Source of the DNA: Halobaculum halobium
GTDB lineage: Archaea; Halobacteriota; Halobacteria; Halobacteriales; Haloferacaceae
DNA length: 64,000 bases
NCBI RefSeq assembly: GCF_030127145.1
Contig: NZ_CP126158.1
Coordinates: 2,232,001 to 2,296,000, forward strand
Direction: 5' to 3'
How positions within the stretch are numbered: position 1 is the first letter of the stretch; each line of letters starts with the position of its first letter. The notes below the pieces were generated by a model that saw nothing but the letters and a program-made list of their open reading frames with translations, did no database searches and was not told the DNA's origin. The position numbers and the translations under genes are program-made. Positions 60,649-64,000 of this stretch are shown here, one piece after another.

Positions 60649-62256
60649 ATGCGACGCCGCCGCGTCCTCCGTGCCGCCGGAGCCGCCCTCGGCGCGGGCG
60701 CCATCGCCAGTCCATTGGCGGGCCGGTTTGCCGTCACCGGCGCGGAGGCACACCCGCAGAGCGACGGCAGCGACGACGGCTCGGGTGAGGGCTCCGGTAG
60801 CGGCACCGAGGCCGGGGACGGTGACGGAACCGCCGGCGCGTACGGTCCCCTCGGCTCCGTTGAGGTGGCGGGAACCCGCGAGGCCGTCGCCTCCGCGGAC
60901 GGGATGGTCGCGTACCTCGCCCTCGGCGACGGCTACGCGACGGTCGATGTCTCCGATCCGACCGCCCCGACGGTACTCGCCGAGCGTCGCGACCTCCTCG
61001 CCGACCGTGACGGCGGTCCGCTACGCGGGCTCAACGACGCGGCGGTCTCGGGCGACCGGCTCGTGATCGTGGGTCCCGCGAATCCCCGCGAGGACGCGCT
61101 CCACGGGGTGCTCGTCGTCGACGTCTCCGACCCGGCGGCCCCGCGAGAGACGGGGTTCTACGGGACCGACTTCCCGATCCACAACGCCGACCTCGCGGGC
61201 CGTCACTGCTATCTCACGGGCAACGGAGCGGCCGACAACGCGCTCGTCGTCGTCGACGTGGCGGCCGGCGCGGAGGTCGCTCGCTGGTCGCTGTTCAACG
61301 CTGACGAGTCGTGGCGCGACGTACCGCGCAGGCTCCGACCGATCCACGACGTGACCGTTCGCGACGGCGTCGCCGCAGCCGCCTACTGGGACGCCGGGAC
61401 GTACCTCCTCGACGTGTCAGACCCGGCGGACCCGAGGCTACTGGGGGTCGTCGACGCCGGCGACCCGGCGGACCTGCGCGACCCGCCGCCCCGGGAGGGA
61501 ACCGTACCGCCGGGCAACCACCACGTCGCCGTGCTCGCCCCCGGCGGCGACACCCTCGCGGTCGGTCGAGAGAGCTGGGCCGTCGAGCGCGACGGCGACC
61601 TCCTGGGGGGACCCAGCGGCGTCGACCTGTACGACGTGTCAGACCCGTCGACCCCGACGCGCCTGGCGAGCATCGACCCGCCGCCCTCGCCCGACCCGAG
61701 ATTCAGGGGGACGTGGACGACCGCTCACAACCTGGACCTGACCGACGACACGCTGTACACCTCGTGGTATCAGGGCGGCGTGAAGCGCCACGACGTGTCC
61801 GACCCGGCCGATCCGGTCGAGGAGACGTGGTGGGCGGACCCGGGGTCGACCCGATTCTGGGGCGCCGTGCTCGCGGTCTCCGGGGAGCACTTCCTCGCGC
61901 CGTCGATGGGCACACGCGACGGCGCACCCGCCGGGCTGTGGACGTTCCCCGACCGCGCGGGCGTCGGCGGCGACCGATCGCTGCTGGAGTGGGAAGCCGC
62001 CGGGACCACGTCGGCACCGACGACCGGGCCGACGCTGACGGACAGAGACACCGCGTCCGAACCTGGAGGGACGCCCCCGGACACGACGGACTCCAGCGCA
62101 GCCGCCCCGGGGTTCGGCGTCGCCAGCGCGGTCGGGGGTGTGGGCATCGCCGCGAGCGTCGCGGCCGCGCTCGCCTGGCGGCGATCGGGTCGTCGCGGCA
62201 ACAGCGGCGGCGATGTGACCGACGCCGGGGACGACGCGAACGGCGGCGGGGCGTGA
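60649..62256 (+). CDS. Tat-exported LVIVD-repeat surface protein, PGF-CTERM-like
   Basis: A 535-aa exported protein. The N-terminus [20 protein letters not shown] is a Tat signal. After a Ser/Gly/Asp linker come repeats of the LVIVD type, each with a D-V-S-D-P core: [60 protein letters not shown] and [15 protein letters not shown], forming a beta-propeller. A Thr/Pro-rich stretch precedes [12 protein letters not shown] (about 486) and a transmembrane helix then RRSGRR, the PGF-CTERM pattern for archaeosortase. A 22-residue tail after the basic cluster is unusual. Confidence 0.85.
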   Translation: MRRRRVLRAAGAALGAGAIASPLAGRFAVTGAEAHPQSDGSDDGSGEGSGSGTEAGDGDGTAGAYGPLGSVEVAGTREAVASADGMVAYLALGDGYATVDVSDPTAPTVLAERRDLLADRDGGPLRGLNDAAVSGDRLVIVGPANPREDALHGVLVVDVSDPAAPRETGFYGTDFPIHNADLAGRHCYLTGNGAADNALVVVDVAAGAEVARWSLFNADESWRDVPRRLRPIHDVTVRDGVAAAAYWDAGTYLLDVSDPADPRLLGVVDAGDPADLRDPPPREGTVPPGNHHVAVLAPGGDTLAVGRESWAVERDGDLLGGPSGVDLYDVSDPSTPTRLASIDPPPSPDPRFRGTWTTAHNLDLTDDTLYTSWYQGGVKRHDVSDPADPVEETWWADPGSTRFWGAVLAVSGEHFLAPSMGTRDGAPAGLWTFPDRAGVGGDRSLLEWEAAGTTSAPTTGPTLTDRDTASEPGGTPPDTTDSSAAAPGFGVASAVGGVGIAASVAAALAWRRSGRRGNSGGDVTDAGDDANGGGA

Positions 62257-62368
62257 ATCGCCCCCGGATGCGCGATCCGTCCGCAACGACCGTGAGGGTG
62301 TTTCTTCCGGGCGGTCGGCGGGTCCCGCAACCGCAAGCTTTCAACCCTCCGGCGACCAAGACAACGTA

Positions 62369-62689
62369 ATGAGCGACCTCGCGGAGCGCGTCGAGACGTG
62401 GATGGTCGGACAGATGCCGATCATCCAGATGCACGGCGGGACGAGCGTCGTGCGCGAGGCGGACGCCGAGGAGGGCGTCGTCGTCGTCGAGCTCGGCGGC
62501 ACCTGCTCGGGCTGTGGCATCTCCGACATCACCGCACAGAACATCAAACGGGACCTGATCATGGACTTCGACGAAGTCGAGGAGGTCCACGTGAAGGTGC
62601 CCGACACCGGCGAGATGGGCTCCAGCACCGTTGAGGGCGGCCGCGGCGGCGACCTCCAGTACTCGACGGAGTCGTCGGACCACTTCTGA
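62369..62689 (+). CDS. NifU C-terminal domain protein
   Basis: A 106-aa NifU-like iron-sulfur scaffold domain. The CxxC cluster motif is [10 protein letters not shown] near residue 48, preceded by VVVELGG and followed by [20 protein letters not shown], the standard Nfu order. The C-terminal 20 residues are Ser/Gly-rich. It probably delivers [4Fe-4S] clusters. A CTTTCAA element about 30 bases upstream may serve as TATA. Confidence 0.92.
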   Translation: MSDLAERVETWMVGQMPIIQMHGGTSVVREADAEEGVVVVELGGTCSGCGISDITAQNIKRDLIMDFDEVEEVHVKVPDTGEMGSSTVEGGRGGDLQYSTESSDHF

Positions 62690-62737
62690 GGCGGCCGCGG
62701 CGGTACCGCTTTCACCCAGGCAACCGCCGGTTCATGC

Positions 62738-63292
62738 GTGCCGAGCGAACGCGAGCGGATGGTGGCCGGCGAGCCCTACGACCCCGACGACCCCGAGTTA
62801 GTCGCCGCCCGACGACACGCGCGAACCCTCACGAGCGAGTACAACGACACCGAGCCCGAGGAGTCCGACCGCCGCCGCGACCTCCTCGCGGAGCTGTTCG
62901 GCGCGGTCGGCGACGGCGTCGCCGTCGAGCCGCCGTTCCGCTGCGACTACGGCGACAACATCGCCGTCGGCGACGAGTTCTTCGCCAACTTCGACTGCGT
63001 GATCCTCGACGTGGCGCCAGTCGCGTTCGGCGACCACTGTCAACTCGGACCGGGCGTCCACGTCTACACCGCCACCCACCCGATGGACGCCGAGGAGCGA
63101 CGCGGGAGGGAGTCCGGCGAGCCGGTGACCGTCGGCGACGACGTGTGGATCGGCGGTCAGGCCGTCCTGAATCCGGGCGTCACCGTCGGCGACCGCGCGG
63201 TGATCGGCTCCGGCGCGGTGGTGACCCGCGACGTGCCCGCGGACACGTTCGTCGGCGGCAACCCCGCGCGAGTGATCCGAGAAATCGAGTGA
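62738..63292 (+). CDS. Maltose/galactoside O-acetyltransferase-like protein
   Basis: A 184-aa left-handed beta-helix acyltransferase of the Maa/LacA group. The N-terminal helix RMVAGEPYDPDDPELVAAR is the Maa-type domain; the hexapeptide region includes GDNIAVGDEFFANFDCVILD, catalytic His in YTATHPMDAEER and GDDVWIGGQAVLNPGVTVGD, ending GNPARVIREIE. Acetyl-CoA dependent sugar acetylation is expected. GTG 62738 is chosen (MPSERERMVAG) because GCTTTCA lies 28 bases upstream; ATG 62759 is an alternative. Confidence 0.9.
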   Translation: MPSERERMVAGEPYDPDDPELVAARRHARTLTSEYNDTEPEESDRRRDLLAELFGAVGDGVAVEPPFRCDYGDNIAVGDEFFANFDCVILDVAPVAFGDHCQLGPGVHVYTATHPMDAEERRGRESGEPVTVGDDVWIGGQAVLNPGVTVGDRAVIGSGAVVTRDVPADTFVGGNPARVIREIE

Positions 63293-63325
63293 TGCGGGAG
63301 GGGACACCCCCACAGAACAGTAGCG

Positions 63326-64000
63326 CTACAGCGCCCGCTCCAGCGCCGTCGCCACGCTCCGCGCCTTCTCCGCCAACTCCTCGGTGAGTTCGCCGCGCTC
63401 GACCGCCTCGTCGAGTTCGTCGTCGTCGACGCGCTCGACGCGGCCGTCGCCGTGTTTCACCACGTCGACGTGGAGGTCGACGTACCGCACCGCGTCGGGG
63501 AACGCCTCGACGGGCGTGCAGACGTTCACGTAGGTCCCCTTCCGGTCGCCGTCCTCGTCTCGGTAGACGGTCGGGTACCACCAGCGCCCCTCGCGGAACG
63601 TCGTCGTCGCCACGTCGCCCGCCTCCCGGCGCGCCTCGAGCGCGTCGTAGCTGCCGCCGGCGGTCATCCGGCGCTCGAGCGTGAGCGAGCCGTCGGAGGG
63701 GTCGAGATCGGTCACCTCGCCGCGCCCGAGGACGATGAGCCGGCCGTCGGGTTTCCCGTGGCCGATGGCGACGCGGTCGCCCACGTGCGGGCCGAACTGG
63801 TCGGCGACGACGCCGAACGGGAAGTCGGTGTCGTCGTCGGGGTCGTGCGCGAATTTGCCCGACGCGACGAGCGCCTCCGCGAGGTCGACGCCGGCGGAGG
63901 CCGACCGAGAGGCGGCTTTCGTGCGGTGGTGGCCGGGCATCGTCGTCGTCACCTCGCGGCGCAGGTCGTCGAGCGCGAAGCGGCACTCGCGGCCGAACCA
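63326..64000 (-). CDS. FAU-1/AU-1 type RNA-binding protein (DUF402), 3' part
   Basis: The visible 224 C-terminal residues of a longer protein whose 5' end lies beyond the window: the frame stays open to the edge (WFGRECRFALDDLRRE). The segment TTTMPGHHRTKAAS and the C-terminal DUF402 domain (about the last 150 residues, with REGRWWYPTVYRDEDGDRKG, NVCTPVEAFPD and YVDLHVDVVKHGDG) match FAU-1/AU-1, an archaeal RNA-binding protein with RNase E/G-like relation and nuclease activity on AU-rich or rRNA precursors. Ends in an acidic helix with SVATALERAL. Convergent with the acetyltransferase gene, 33 bases apart. Confidence 0.85.
   Translation of the reverse strand, partial: WFGRECRFALDDLRREVTTTMPGHHRTKAASRSASAGVDLAEALVASGKFAHDPDDDTDFPFGVVADQFGPHVGDRVAIGHGKPDGRLIVLGRGEVTDLDPSDGSLTLERRMTAGGSYDALEARREAGDVATTTFREGRWWYPTVYRDEDGDRKGTYVNVCTPVEAFPDAVRYVDLHVDVVKHGDGRVERVDDDELDEAVERGELTEELAEKARSVATALERAL

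Noticed and set aside
1-64000. Searched for transposases, integrases, toxin-antitoxin pairs, restriction-modification and CRISPR-Cas genes
   Set aside because: None recognised; composition and gene content are those of a stable core chromosome region.

Overview
This window is chromosomal DNA of a halophilic archaeon (class Halobacteria). The evidence is very high G+C, strongly acidic predicted proteins, archaeal core genes (ABCE1/Rli, L15e, L40e, Sec61-beta, RIO2, thermosome, archaemetzincin, UbaA), Tat-type signal peptides, a PGF-CTERM-like tail, and many start codons about 27-30 bases downstream of a TATA box with no room for a Shine-Dalgarno site (leaderless mRNAs). A Haloferacales/Halorubrum-like member is my guess; genus cannot be fixed by reading. 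I see no insertion sequence, prophage, CRISPR array or rRNA. One tRNA gene, tRNA-Ser(GGA), is present. No stretch over 300 bases lacks a gene.

Layout. 0-9 kb: ribosome recycling ATPase Rli, a ferritin-like protein, archaemetzincin divergent from a UPF0146 gene, an HAD phosphatase, F420 reductase, an NADP oxidoreductase and a stand-alone fused NuoCD. 9-17 kb: a bacterio-opsin-activator-type regulator, UbaA (E1-like), a hotdog thioesterase, citrate synthase, a MATE exporter, threonine ammonia-lyase with RidA and a small membrane protein, then tRNA-Ser. 17-29 kb: riboflavin synthase, DUF502 protein, a UvrD-like helicase abutting an M24 peptidase, a zinc-finger miniprotein, M32 carboxypeptidase, endonuclease IV, a DUF4396 membrane protein, peroxiredoxin, lipoate ligase family protein and RIO2 kinase. 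29-38 kb: L15e with a structured leader, rhomboid protease, family 4 uracil-DNA glycosylase with a DUF99 protein, MBL hydrolase, L40e, thioredoxin, Sec61-beta, PdxT-HisE, PheA, HisH and Hsp20. 38-49 kb: leucyl-tRNA synthetase, an ornithine cyclodeaminase/alanine dehydrogenase family enzyme, a secreted protein and a lipoprotein, the thermosome, and a Tat-exported penicillin-acylase family enzyme. 49-64 kb: UvrA, a BNR-repeat protein, a geranylgeranyl-reductase family flavoprotein, a YgfZ/GcvT-like protein, a winged-helix protein, a repeat-rich acidic zinc-ribbon protein, UspA, ROK kinase, an LVIVD-repeat surface protein, a NifU-domain protein, an acetyltransferase and the 3' part of a FAU-1/AU-1 type RNA-binding protein gene.

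Genes are mostly single transcription units on both strands. Tight pairs are few: helicase-M24 peptidase (stop and start adjacent), ridA-small membrane protein (adjacent), pdxT-hisE (GTGA overlap), and acylase-small membrane protein (GTGA overlap). DNA repair is well represented (UvrA, UvrD-like helicase, endonuclease IV, uracil-DNA glycosylase, DUF99), as are protein quality control and stress (thermosome, Hsp20, UspA, peroxiredoxin, thioredoxin).

The features I find least ordinary are regulatory: three hairpins in the L15e leader, short leader ORFs whose stop codons overlap the start codons of uvrA and a thioesterase gene, symmetric elements sitting exactly on the TATA/start region of several small regulator-like genes, and two strong TATA boxes with no matching gene. 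Among proteins, the acidic zinc-ribbon protein with two tandem-repeat tracts and a thrice-repeated EDVEFI motif, and the orphan NuoCD, deserve a second look.
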